Source: Suilimivivens sp009774465 (GTDB lineage: Bacteria > Bacillota > Clostridia > Lachnospirales > Lachnospiraceae). From it: a DNA stretch of 64,000 nt. Below the pieces are notes generated by a model that saw only the letters and a list, made by a program, of their open reading frames with translations, did not search any database and was not told the DNA's origin. The stretch covers positions 1 to 64,000 of the forward strand of contig CANDAE010000004.1 in the NCBI GenBank assembly GCA_947382645.1, read 5' to 3'. The position numbers were made by a program, and so were the translations under genes. Position 1 is the first letter of the stretch. Each line of letters begins with the position of its first letter. This document shows, one piece after another, positions 42,141 through 50,519 of the stretch.

Positions 42141-44559
42141 TACTTTATTTTTTGTTTTAGGCGCAAGTCTGCTGCTGGGAGGCATGGCGGGGATTATGAA
42201 GTATAAACCGGGCAGCGTGCGCCTTTGGCAGGTGAATGAACTGTTTTCAGGAGACTACCAGAATAATTACAGATTTCAGGATTATATCACAGGACGGTTC
42301 TGGAACTTTCTGACTATGGCAGCAGGAGGCAGTTTAAAAGAGTCATGGGGTTATGGCATGGACGGTTATTGGGGCGGCGATTATTACGGAGGCTGGGGCG
42401 ATGCACCTGATACATGGGACTATGACTGGGAAGCCTGGCAGGACAGTATGGATGAAATGGTGGATATTTATGAGGAGACGGAGGAAGAATGGGATAGACT
42501 TCAAAATGAAGGAGCCTGGGAGGAAGCGGAAGACGCTCTTGAAAGGATGAAGGCTTATGAAGAAGAAATAAGAAATCTTCAGGAAATGATCCAAAGTGAA
42601 ATGGGAACCGGCCGGGGCTATGGATTAAAAGAGCCTACGCAAGAGGAGAAAAATAAAATTGCCCAAGAATATCACGAAAGGATTAAAGGGGATAAGAATC
42701 TGCTCTATTTGATTTCATATGAAGATCAGATTCTGTACGCTAATACAGAGCTTTTATCTGGAGATGGCAATATGACTGCGCCAAAGGGCTACAATTTCCT
42801 TCTGTATTTTGATGGGGAAAAGGTAAGGATTATTAAGGACGGAAAAGAGCTGGATATTTATGGGGACGGTTATTACAGGGAGGAAAGTTCATGGCAGGAA
42901 GCAGGCGAAAGAAGGAACTGGTATGTTCCCGGCTACCTGAATTTTCCGGTGGATGAAGGCATGAAAAAGGTTAAAATTTTTCTTGCTGCTGCTAAAGAGC
43001 CGGTGCTGTACCTGGATGGAAGTTATGGATCCGGCGGTAATGGGCAGTATAATAATTCCCTGTACTGGATGAATTATTACTGTCAGGAGAATCGAGAGAT
43101 TTTGAAGAAGGAAGCGGTATACTTTATTCTAGGACTGGTTTTGCTGCTGTCAGCATTTCCGGGCAGAAAAAGCAGAAGGGAAATGAGAGCGAAAATTGCA
43201 GGCATTCAGGCAAAAATCTGGGTGGAAGGCAAGCTGCTTTTGATGGTAGGACTACTGTTTTTTGTATTTATTATTATTAAATGCAGCAAGCAGGATTATG
43301 GCCTGTGGCAGGAACTGGGCGAAATCTACTATTATGAATATGGCTTTACAAATCTTTTTATATATGGGAAAGAGATATTGAAAAATGCCCATCCGGCTGC
43401 ATGGATTGTACTGTTCTGGGGAATTTATCTGGTTTTTAATGATTTCAAATATAATAAAAAGATATGGAACAGCAGCCTGTGCGGAAAGCTTTACAGTACA
43501 TTTTCGGTTAAAAGCTTAAGCTGGCCGCCTGCCCGGAAAATGGCATTGAGAAACAGCACGCTATTTGTTGGAGCGACGTGTTATGTTTTGCTTTTGCTGG
43601 GAATGATTTTTTGGCGGATAAGAGGGTACGGGAATAATAGATTGATTTTTCTTTTGGTTGTTTTTGGTGCGGCTGCTTTTCTTTTGACAGCATATTTTGT
43701 GGGAAGAAAAAATATGGAGACAGCTAAGGATATGGAAATAATTTCCGGATACATCAGCGAAATTCGAAATGGTAATTATCAGGGGATTGAGGGAAAAGCA
43801 GCCGGCCATGATCTGCAAAAGGTTATGGCGGAGCTTGAAGACATCCGTCATGGCCTTGAAGAAGCTGTGGAAGAGCAATTGAAAAGTCAGAAAATGAAAG
43901 TGGAACTGATTGCAAATGTATCCCATGACATTAAGACTCCTCTGACTTCTATTATCAGCTATGTACAGTTTTTAAAGCAGGAAGAAGAGCTGCCTGAGCA
44001 TGTAAAGGACTATGTAAAGATATTGGATGAAAAGTCACAGAGGCTGAAAAACATGGTACAGGATGTTTTTGCAGTGAGCAAGGCAGCTTCCGGGGAACTG
44101 CCCATGCATATGGAAAAGCTGGATTTTGGAAAGCTTCTGTGCCAGACAATGGCGGATATGGAAGAACAGATTGAAGGAAGTCAGGTATCTTTCCGCACAG
44201 ATTTGCCTGAGTCACCAGTGATGATTATGGCTGACGGACAGCGGATGTACCGGGTATTTCAGAACCTGTTTCAGAATGCCATTCAATATTCTCTTGCTGG
44301 TTCAAGGGTGTATGTGACGCTGCAGACAAAAGGCGTTATAGCATCTGCCAGTGTGAAAAATGCTTCTTTGATGGAACTGGACAAGGAGAAAGATTTTGCC
44401 GAGCGGTTTACCAGAGGAGATGAAAGCCGCACAGATGGCGGCAGCGGCCTGGGGCTGGCGATTGCCCAGAGCTTCACGGAAGCCTGCGGCGGGGAATTTT
44501 TATGGGAGACGGATGCTGATTTGTTTGTAGTGAAGGTTTCCTTTAGAATTGCAGAATAA
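42103..44559 (+). CDS. large multi-pass sensor histidine kinase
   Basis: An 818-residue kinase. TM1 is at about 13-30. A long extracytoplasmic region (about 31-335) contains an odd Gly/Tyr/Trp/Asp-rich stretch (about 80-125, GYGMDGYWGGDYYGG then WDYDWEAWQD) and a Glu-rich coiled coil (about 125-165). Five further hydrophobic segments lie at about 342-358, 382-400, 430-447, 487-505 and 512-530. HisKA has VSHDIKTPLTSIISY with His608, and HATPase_c has DGGSGLGLAIAQSF. It starts at TTG 42103 near GGTGTGGGG, overlapping the regulator gene by 38 bases. Signal unknown; the aromatic/acidic patch may bind a cationic or cell-wall ligand, as speculation. Confidence 0.88.
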   Translation: MDTKWKSRKNAISTLFFVLGASLLLGGMAGIMKYKPGSVRLWQVNELFSGDYQNNYRFQDYITGRFWNFLTMAAGGSLKESWGYGMDGYWGGDYYGGWGDAPDTWDYDWEAWQDSMDEMVDIYEETEEEWDRLQNEGAWEEAEDALERMKAYEEEIRNLQEMIQSEMGTGRGYGLKEPTQEEKNKIAQEYHERIKGDKNLLYLISYEDQILYANTELLSGDGNMTAPKGYNFLLYFDGEKVRIIKDGKELDIYGDGYYREESSWQEAGERRNWYVPGYLNFPVDEGMKKVKIFLAAAKEPVLYLDGSYGSGGNGQYNNSLYWMNYYCQENREILKKEAVYFILGLVLLLSAFPGRKSRREMRAKIAGIQAKIWVEGKLLLMVGLLFFVFIIIKCSKQDYGLWQELGEIYYYEYGFTNLFIYGKEILKNAHPAAWIVLFWGIYLVFNDFKYNKKIWNSSLCGKLYSTFSVKSLSWPPARKMALRNSTLFVGATCYVLLLLGMIFWRIRGYGNNRLIFLLVVFGAAAFLLTAYFVGRKNMETAKDMEIISGYISEIRNGNYQGIEGKAAGHDLQKVMAELEDIRHGLEEAVEEQLKSQKMKVELIANVSHDIKTPLTSIISYVQFLKQEEELPEHVKDYVKILDEKSQRLKNMVQDVFAVSKAASGELPMHMEKLDFGKLLCQTMADMEEQIEGSQVSFRTDLPESPVMIMADGQRMYRVFQNLFQNAIQYSLAGSRVYVTLQTKGVIASASVKNASLMELDKEKDFAERFTRGDESRTDGGSGLGLAIAQSFTEACGGEFLWETDADLFVVKVSFRIAE

Positions 44560-44567
44560 AAATTTAG

Positions 44568-44608
44568 GGCAGTAACCGGAAGAGGAATCGGTTTCTGCCT
44601 TATTTTTA
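44568..44608 (+). terminator. terminator after the histidine kinase gene
   Basis: GGCAGTAACCG (44568-44578) pairs with CGGTTTCTGCC (44589-44599), one internal T-T mismatch, followed by TTATTTTT. Confidence 0.8.
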
Positions 44609-44618
44609 CCAAGTTTCA

Positions 44619-44647
44619 TTGAAAAAGTCTCTGCTTTATGGTAAACT
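44619..44647 (+). promoter_or_regulatory. predicted promoter of pyrE
   Basis: TTGAAA (44619-44624) and TAAACT (44642-44647) are separated by 17 bases, 72 bases ahead of pyrE. No attenuator is obvious in the leader. Confidence 0.7.
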
Positions 44648-44719
44648 TAGGAAGAATTCATACAGGAAATTTGATTAACCCTGTGTCTTGATAGAGGGCA
44701 TAAAGAGAGGAATAGAAGA

Positions 44720-45394
44720 ATGGAACAGTACAAGCAGGAGTTTATTGAGTTTATGGTGGACAGCCAGGTGCTTAAATTTGGCGAATTTACATTGAAGAGC
44801 GGAAGAAAATCTCCCTTTTTTATGAATGCGGGGGGATATGTAACCGGCACACAGCTTCGCAGACTGGGCGAATACTATGCAAAGGCAATCCATGATAACT
44901 ATGGCCTTGACTTTGATGTGCTCTTTGGACCTGCCTATAAAGGAATTCCCTTATCGGTAGCAGCAACTATGGCAATCAGCGAGCTGTACGGAAAAGAAAT
45001 TCGATATTGCTCTAACCGCAAGGAAGTAAAAGATCACGGAGATACCGGTATTTTATTGGGCAGCAGGTTAAAAGACGGAGACAGAGTAGTAATTATTGAA
45101 GATGTTACCACTTCCGGCAAATCAATAGAAGAAACTTATCCGATCATTAAAGCGCAGGCCAACGTGGAGATTAAGGGACTTATGGTATCCTTAAACCGTA
45201 TGGAGAAAGGGCAGGGAGAAAGAAGCGCCCTTGCAGAAATAAAGGAAAAATACGGTTTTGATGCCAACGCTATCGTGAATATGCAGGAGGTTGTGGAATA
45301 TCTTTATAATAAGCCCTATAAGGGACAGATTTACATTGATGATACGCTTAAAAAGGCAATTGATGTATATTATGAGCAGTATGGAGCAAAGTGA
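44720..45394 (+). CDS. pyrE: orotate phosphoribosyltransferase
   Basis: A 224-residue enzyme that joins orotate to PRPP, giving OMP for pyrF. The PRPP loop is VVIIEDVTTSGKSIEE, and the N-terminal FGEFTLKSGRKSPFFMN is typical of type I PyrE. Its last codons come directly before the repeat element; the stop TGA (45392-45394) is part of the repeat sequence GTGAAATACC. Own promoter and RBS (AGAGAGGAATAG). Confidence 0.95.
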   Translation: MEQYKQEFIEFMVDSQVLKFGEFTLKSGRKSPFFMNAGGYVTGTQLRRLGEYYAKAIHDNYGLDFDVLFGPAYKGIPLSVAATMAISELYGKEIRYCSNRKEVKDHGDTGILLGSRLKDGDRVVIIEDVTTSGKSIEETYPIIKAQANVEIKGLMVSLNRMEKGQGERSALAEIKEKYGFDANAIVNMQEVVEYLYNKPYKGQIYIDDTLKKAIDVYYEQYGAK

Positions 45395-45493
45395 AATACC
45401 CCGCAGCAGGCTATGGGGCATTACACCTCGCGGCATTTGTCAACTGTCCGTGTAAGCACGGCCGCCTGGCTCATTGCTCGCGGGAATAAATTC
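45391..45493. repeat. short GC-rich repeat family, full copy B
   Basis: GTGAAATACCCCGCAGC begins at 45391 and GGCTCATTGCTCGCGGGAATAAATTC ends at 45493, the inverse of copy A at 11761-11815. It contains hairpins such as CCGTG-taag-CACGG (45449-45462). The stop codon of pyrE lies inside its first bases; the next RBS begins after its end. Confidence 0.65.
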
Positions 45494-45515
45494 TGATTAT
45501 GAAAGGAGCATCCAC

Positions 45516-45668
45516 ATGGAAGAAAAAGTTTATAAAACCATGAACGGAGCAGGTGCAATGAGTATTGCAGTAGGTGTTGTAACACTGGTTACGGGAATTG
45601 TCTGCGGAATACTGATGATTATAGGCGGCGCAAAATTATTGGCCGGTAAGTCGAAAATTTTATTTTAA
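45516..45668 (+). CDS. small membrane protein (50 residues)
   Basis: MEEKVYKTMNGAGAMSIAVG is followed by one long or two short hydrophobic segments (about 14-42) with repeated GIV/GGA turns and a lysine-containing tail. The start follows GAAAGGAG at good spacing. The size, membrane pattern and clear RBS argue for a real small gene; the function is unknown. A terminator follows. Confidence 0.65.
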   Translation: MEEKVYKTMNGAGAMSIAVGVVTLVTGIVCGILMIIGGAKLLAGKSKILF

Positions 45669-45671
45669 CGG

Positions 45672-45705
45672 AAAGGGCATTTCTGGAAGCAGGGATGCCT
45701 TTTAT
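45672..45705 (+). terminator. terminator after the small membrane protein gene
   Basis: AAAGGGCAT (45672-45680) pairs with ATGCCTTTT (45695-45703), with one wobble, ending in a short T-run. Confidence 0.65.
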
Positions 45706-45752
45706 GAATGACAAGAGCTGAGCTGTTATTTTAGTAGAAAGAGATTGGCAAA

Positions 45753-46076
45753 ATGTTTAGAAAAAAAGGTTATATTTTTACCACAAAGCACCATTCTAAA
45801 AGAGGGATCATGTCAACTGTTTTCGGGGTGCTTTCCATTATTACACTGGGAAGCAGTATTTATCTTTCCTATTTAAATAAGGGAGAGGTAAATGTAAGAT
45901 ATGCGTCGGCAGCGGTTTTGGCAGTGATTTATATGATCACAGGAATTATTTTAGGTGCATGGTCCACCATAGAGCGTGAGAAATTTAAAATGTTTACTGT
46001 GCTTGGGATTGTTACAAATGTTGTGGCATTTGGGATGTTGAGCATTATTTTGTATGCAGGCGCTTACCTGGATTAA
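45753..46076 (+). CDS. small three-helix membrane protein (DUF6142-like)
   Basis: A 107-residue membrane protein with three hydrophobic segments (about 20-42, 50-70 and 80-103). The N-terminal basic stretch (FRKKGYIFTTKHHSKRGIMSTVFG) and overall pattern recall DUF6142-type proteins of Lachnospiraceae; this is from memory. It is followed after about 107 bases by the M29-like peptidase gene. Function unknown. Confidence 0.6.
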   Translation: MFRKKGYIFTTKHHSKRGIMSTVFGVLSIITLGSSIYLSYLNKGEVNVRYASAAVLAVIYMITGIILGAWSTIEREKFKMFTVLGIVTNVVAFGMLSIILYAGAYLD

Positions 46077-46183
46077 GAAGGTTCTGGTTAGAGCTTCATA
46101 TTCACATGGAAGAATCGCAAAGGAAGCGGTTCTTCATACAAATTGTTTGTGCCGCAGGCGGCATGACGGGAAGGTTGAATATA

Positions 46184-48235
46184 ATGATTGATGAAAGGTT
46201 TTTACTTGCGAAAGAGCGTATCGAAAAAATAGAAAATGAAAATGTGCTTATGCAGACATATCAGGATTACTTTAAAAAAGCAGCAGGATTTCTGCTTATG
46301 GTCTGTGATAATTATCAGTTTATTATAGAGGGTGGTCTTGGTAAAGGGACGCTTGAAGAACTAAAGGTAAGAAACTATAAATTATATGAAGAGATTCTTC
46401 CGGGAAATTACGAAGAAAGCTATGCCAATCCTGAAAAAAGTGTGTCTTTGTTTGGAGAAGAGTACGGGAAAATTCTGTCTTTTTTGTATGCGGAACTGCG
46501 CAGCATCATTCCATTTGCATATGAAAAAAAACTAGAGGAAATGGTAATAAGGCTGGAATTATTTCTGGAAGTCTATGGTTCTTTTTGCTGTGAACAGGAA
46601 GAAAATAAAGTGCTGCCTTCCAGCGAAGCTTTAAAGGAAATTATTTACTGGTATGTGAATGATTACACGAAGGATGCGTCGGAAACGAAGCTTTTGGATA
46701 TGTTGTGCCCGGAGTCAGATTTTGCGCTCCGCATCATAGAAGGAGATTTGTCTGATCCCAGATATCTTTATTATTTTGGAGAATATATAACAGACAGCCA
46801 GATTGAAACGTGGAGGCATTTAAATTCCCTGCCGGAAGAGACGCTTAAAAAAATGGCGGACACTTATACGGAAGGATATCGAATTGGCTTTGAAGTGGGA
46901 AATAAAGACATTTCAAAAAAGAAAACGGTTAATATCCGGTACTGCCTGGGCTTTGAGCCTATGATAAAAAAGGCAGTGGACAATTTTAGGAAAATTGGGC
47001 TGGAGTCTACGATTTACCGGGCAGCTTCCAGCATTCTCCAGGGAAAGGGAATGAATCGCAACGGATACTATGGCGCAATTCCAAACAAACAGTACGATTT
47101 TGACCACAAGGATGACCAGGCTTTAATTCTTGATAAAAGGCTGGTTCAGGTTCGCCTGGAGGCACTTAAGGAAGGCTTTGAAAAGTACAAAGAACAGGCA
47201 TCTGTTTTTGGCGGTCCTGCTGTTATGGAGGTATTTGGCGAAAAATCCGTGGCTCTTAAAGATAAGCCTTCGGCCATCCATTTATCAGAAAGCCAGCAAA
47301 AGCTGACGGTTGAGTATATGGCGGCGTCAGGGGAAATACAAAACCGGTATATTAAAGGAGAGGAAAGAAGCTTTACTATCATTGCCTTTCCAGTACCTGA
47401 AATCGGAAAAGATTTTTCAAAGATCTTTGATGAGGTGATCCGTATTAACACTTTGGATTATCAGCTTTATCAGAGAATGCAGCAAATTATCATTGATACC
47501 TTAGATCAGGGGCGTTACGTGCTGGTAAAGGGGATGAAAGGAAATAAAACCAATTTAAAAGTTATGCTGCACACTTTAGAAGATCCCCAAAAGCAGACAA
47601 ACTTTGAAAACTGTGTGGCGGATGTAAATATTCCCGTGGGCGAAGTCTTTACATCTCCTGTCCTTGCAGGAACCGAAGGAACATTGCATGTAAGCAGAGT
47701 TTATTTAAATGAGCTGGAGTATAAGGATATTTATCTGACCATAAAGGATGGTATGGTTACGGATTATGGCTGCAGTAATTTTGATACCGCAGAACAAAAC
47801 CGGAAATATATCAGGGATAATGTGCTGTATCATCATAACAGCCTGCCTCTTGGAGAATTTGCCATTGGCACCAATACCACAGCCTTTGTGGCAGCCAGAA
47901 AATATGGAATAGAGGATAAACTGCCCATTTTGATTGCAGAAAAGACGGGGCCCCACTTTGCAGTGGGAGACACCTGCTATTCCCACGCGGAGGATGTGAA
48001 GGTTTATAATCCGGATGGAAAGGAAATCATAGCCAGAGACAACGAATATTCCATAAAAAGACTTGAAAAAGACAGCAATGCATATTTTAACTGTCATACA
48101 GATATCACCATACCCTATGATGAACTGGGAGAGGTCAGTGTGGTGACTGCTGATGAAAGAGTCATTACAATCATAGAAGAAGGCAGATTTGTGCTGGCCG
48201 GATGCGAAGAGCTTAATGCACCGCTGGATGAGTGA
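46184..48235 (+). CDS. M29-type aminopeptidase with long N-terminal extension
   Basis: A 683-residue protein. The C-terminal half (about 370-683) resembles M29 metallo-aminopeptidases (aminopeptidase T): VPVGEVFTSPVLAGTEG-type segment (Glu about 485), LPLGEFAIGTN (Glu about 556) and GPHFAVGDTCYSHAED (His about 589, with Tyr and His following) supply the expected metal ligands. The first 360 residues are an unassigned helical domain, unusual for typical M29 enzymes of about 410 residues. Start ATG 46184 follows GGGAAGG; an earlier frame to 46106 lacks an RBS. The stop codon is part of a repeat remnant (48232-48254). Confidence 0.75.
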   Translation: MIDERFLLAKERIEKIENENVLMQTYQDYFKKAAGFLLMVCDNYQFIIEGGLGKGTLEELKVRNYKLYEEILPGNYEESYANPEKSVSLFGEEYGKILSFLYAELRSIIPFAYEKKLEEMVIRLELFLEVYGSFCCEQEENKVLPSSEALKEIIYWYVNDYTKDASETKLLDMLCPESDFALRIIEGDLSDPRYLYYFGEYITDSQIETWRHLNSLPEETLKKMADTYTEGYRIGFEVGNKDISKKKTVNIRYCLGFEPMIKKAVDNFRKIGLESTIYRAASSILQGKGMNRNGYYGAIPNKQYDFDHKDDQALILDKRLVQVRLEALKEGFEKYKEQASVFGGPAVMEVFGEKSVALKDKPSAIHLSESQQKLTVEYMAASGEIQNRYIKGEERSFTIIAFPVPEIGKDFSKIFDEVIRINTLDYQLYQRMQQIIIDTLDQGRYVLVKGMKGNKTNLKVMLHTLEDPQKQTNFENCVADVNIPVGEVFTSPVLAGTEGTLHVSRVYLNELEYKDIYLTIKDGMVTDYGCSNFDTAEQNRKYIRDNVLYHHNSLPLGEFAIGTNTTAFVAARKYGIEDKLPILIAEKTGPHFAVGDTCYSHAEDVKVYNPDGKEIIARDNEYSIKRLEKDSNAYFNCHTDITIPYDELGEVSVVTADERVITIIEEGRFVLAGCEELNAPLDE

Positions 48236-48254
48236 AATACCCCTCGGGAATAAA
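48232..48254. repeat. short GC-rich repeat family, remnant C
   Basis: GTGAAATACCCC joined to TCGGGAATAAA, the two ends of copy B with the middle missing. TGA at 48233-48235 is the peptidase stop codon. Confidence 0.6.
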
Positions 48255-48257
48255 CAG

Positions 48258-48287
48258 TTGCAGAAAGGCAGTGTTTTATAGTATGAT
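48258..48287 (+). promoter_or_regulatory. predicted promoter of the pur operon
   Basis: TTGCAG (48258-48263) and TATGAT (48282-48287), 18-base spacing. No purine riboswitch pattern is visible in the 37-base leader. Confidence 0.55.
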
Positions 48288-48324
48288 GTTATAGAATATA
48301 AGGTACAAAATGGAAGGAGTAATT

Positions 48325-48825
48325 ATGGCACAGGTAGGAATTGTGATGGGCAGTGATTCGGATATGCCCGTTATGGCAAAGGCGGCGGATGTCCTTACGG
48401 AACTTGGAATTTCTTTTGAAATGAAGATTATTTCAGCTCATAGAGAACCCGACGTATTTTTTGAATATGCAAAAACTGCTGAGGAAAAGGGATTTAAAGT
48501 GATCATTGCAGGAGCAGGCATGGCGGCGCATCTGCCGGGTATGTGCGCGGCGATTTTTCCTATGCCGGTAATTGGTATTCCCATGCATACCACTTCCCTG
48601 GGAGGAAGAGATTCTCTTTATTCGATTGTTCAGATGCCTTCCGGAATTCCGGTTGCCACAGTTGCCATTAACGGTGGGGCAAATGCAGGACTGCTTGCCG
48701 CTAAAATTCTGGCAACTTCGGACGAGGCGCTTTTAACGAAGCTTAAGGAATACAGCCGGAATCTGAAAGAGAGCGTCCAGAAAAAGGACGAAAGATTAAG
48801 TCAGGTAGGATATAAGAACTATTAA
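48325..48825 (+). CDS. purE: N5-carboxyaminoimidazole ribonucleotide mutase
   Basis: A 166-residue class I PurE, which converts N5-CAIR to CAIR in purine synthesis. Motifs: VGIVMGSDSDMPVM, SAHREPD, and AGAGMAAHLPGMCAA. I start at ATG 48325 behind GGAAGGAG; an ATG at 48310 overlaps that site. First gene of purE-purM-purN-purD. No purK is visible here. Confidence 0.96.
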   Translation: MAQVGIVMGSDSDMPVMAKAADVLTELGISFEMKIISAHREPDVFFEYAKTAEEKGFKVIIAGAGMAAHLPGMCAAIFPMPVIGIPMHTTSLGGRDSLYSIVQMPSGIPVATVAINGGANAGLLAAKILATSDEALLTKLKEYSRNLKESVQKKDERLSQVGYKNY

Positions 48826-48857
48826 AATAAATTTTTGAAAGGAACAGGTAGTTTAAA

Positions 48858-49883
48858 ATGGATTATAAGAATGCCGGAGTTGACATTGAAGCTGGCTATT
48901 TAAGTGTGGAATTAATGAAAAAGTATGTGAAGGAAACAATGCGGCCGGAAGTGTTGGGATCTTTGGGAGGATTTTCGGGAGCATTTTCTCTTTCAGCAAT
49001 TAAAAATATGGAAAAACCTGCGCTTGTTTCAGGTACGGACGGTGTGGGAACGAAAATTAAACTTGCTTTTATAATGGATCGGCATGATACGGTGGGAATT
49101 GACTGTGTTGCAATGTGCGTGAACGACATTGCATGTGCAGGCGGGGAACCTTTGTTTTTCCTTGATTATATTGCCTGTGGTAAAAATTATCCTGAAAAGA
49201 TTGCATCAATTGTAAAAGGGGTGGCGGAAGGCTGTAAGCAGTCAGGGGCAGCGCTGATTGGCGGTGAGACAGCAGAGCACCCCGGACTGATGCCGGAAGA
49301 GGAATATGATCTTGCGGGATTTGCAGTAGGAGTAGTGGATGAAAAGAATCTGATTACCGGTGAAACAATTAAACCGGGGGATGTTCTGGTTGGAATTGCT
49401 TCCTCCGGAGTACACAGTAACGGATTTTCTTTGATAAGAAAAGTATTTGATATGACGAAGGAAAGTCTCGATACATATTATGACGAACTTGGCGCAACTT
49501 TAGGGGAAACGCTGCTGACGCCTACAAGAATTTATGTGAAAGCATTAAAAAGCATAAAAGAAGCAGGCGTTACTGTTAAGGGATGCAGCCACATCACAGG
49601 TGGAGGCTTTTATGAAAATATACCCAGAATGCTTCCGGAAGGCGTTCGTGCCGTGATTGAGAAAAACAGTTATCCTGTTCCCGCAATTTTTGAACTGATG
49701 CAGAAGAAGGGAAATCTGGAAGAAAAGATGATGTATAATACTTATAATATGGGGCTTGGTATGGTATTAGCCCTTGATCCGGCGAATGTGGATAAGGCGA
49801 TAGCAGCAATTGAGGCGGCCGGCGAAAAGGCTTATGTGGCAGGCAGGGTGGAAGCCGGCGAAAAAGGAGTTGCCATATGCTGA
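48858..49883 (+). CDS. purM: phosphoribosylformylglycinamidine cyclo-ligase (AIR synthetase)
   Basis: A 341-residue ATP-dependent enzyme that closes the imidazole ring to give AIR. Motifs: VSGTDGVGTKIKLAF, GIDCVAMCVNDI, LIGGETAEHPG and HITGGGFYENIPRML. Full length. It overlaps the start of purN by seven bases. Confidence 0.97.
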   Translation: MDYKNAGVDIEAGYLSVELMKKYVKETMRPEVLGSLGGFSGAFSLSAIKNMEKPALVSGTDGVGTKIKLAFIMDRHDTVGIDCVAMCVNDIACAGGEPLFFLDYIACGKNYPEKIASIVKGVAEGCKQSGAALIGGETAEHPGLMPEEEYDLAGFAVGVVDEKNLITGETIKPGDVLVGIASSGVHSNGFSLIRKVFDMTKESLDTYYDELGATLGETLLTPTRIYVKALKSIKEAGVTVKGCSHITGGGFYENIPRMLPEGVRAVIEKNSYPVPAIFELMQKKGNLEEKMMYNTYNMGLGMVLALDPANVDKAIAAIEAAGEKAYVAGRVEAGEKGVAIC

Positions 49884-50485
49884 ATATTGTAGTATGCGTT
49901 TCAGGCGGTGGAACGAATCTTCAGGCGATTATAGATGGAATTAGCAATGAAACAATTAAGAATACAAAAATAACAGGTGTTATTAGTAATAATCCAGGGG
50001 CTTATGCTTTGAAAAGAGCGGAAAATGCAGGGATTCCGGCATTTTGCATTTCTCCTAAAGACTGCGAAAACAGAGAAGAGTTTAATCAGAAATTCCTGAA
50101 TAGAGTTAAAGAGTTAAATCCTGATTTAATTGTATTGGCGGGTTTTCTTGTAATTCTGCCGGAAAAAATGATAGAAATCTATCGTGACAGAATCATTAAT
50201 ATTCATCCATCCTTAATTCCATCTTTTTGCGGAACTGGTTTTTATGGATTAAAAGTGCACGAAGAGGCGCTGCGGCGCGGGGTTAAGATAACCGGCGCGA
50301 CAGTTCATTATGTGGATGAGGGAACGGATACAGGAAGAATACTTCTGCAAAAAGCGGTGGGAGTGTTAGAGGACGATACACCGGAAGTTTTGCAGAAAAG
50401 AGTTATGGAGCAGGCGGAATGGGTAATTCTTCCCCAGGCAATTAATGCGATTGCTCTGGCAGAACAGAAAAAGGAACAGCGCTGA
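49877..50485 (+). CDS. purN: phosphoribosylglycinamide formyltransferase
   Basis: A 202-residue folate-dependent transferase acting on GAR. Motifs: VCVSGGGTNLQAIIDG at the N-terminus, the INIHPSLIPSFCG active site (Asn, His) and GATVHYVDEGTDTGRIL (Asp). The start overlaps the purM end. Confidence 0.96.
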   Translation: MLNIVVCVSGGGTNLQAIIDGISNETIKNTKITGVISNNPGAYALKRAENAGIPAFCISPKDCENREEFNQKFLNRVKELNPDLIVLAGFLVILPEKMIEIYRDRIINIHPSLIPSFCGTGFYGLKVHEEALRRGVKITGATVHYVDEGTDTGRILLQKAVGVLEDDTPEVLQKRVMEQAEWVILPQAINAIALAEQKKEQR

Positions 50486-50519
50486 AAGTGATACCTATTG
50501 GGAAAGAGAGGCATAATAA

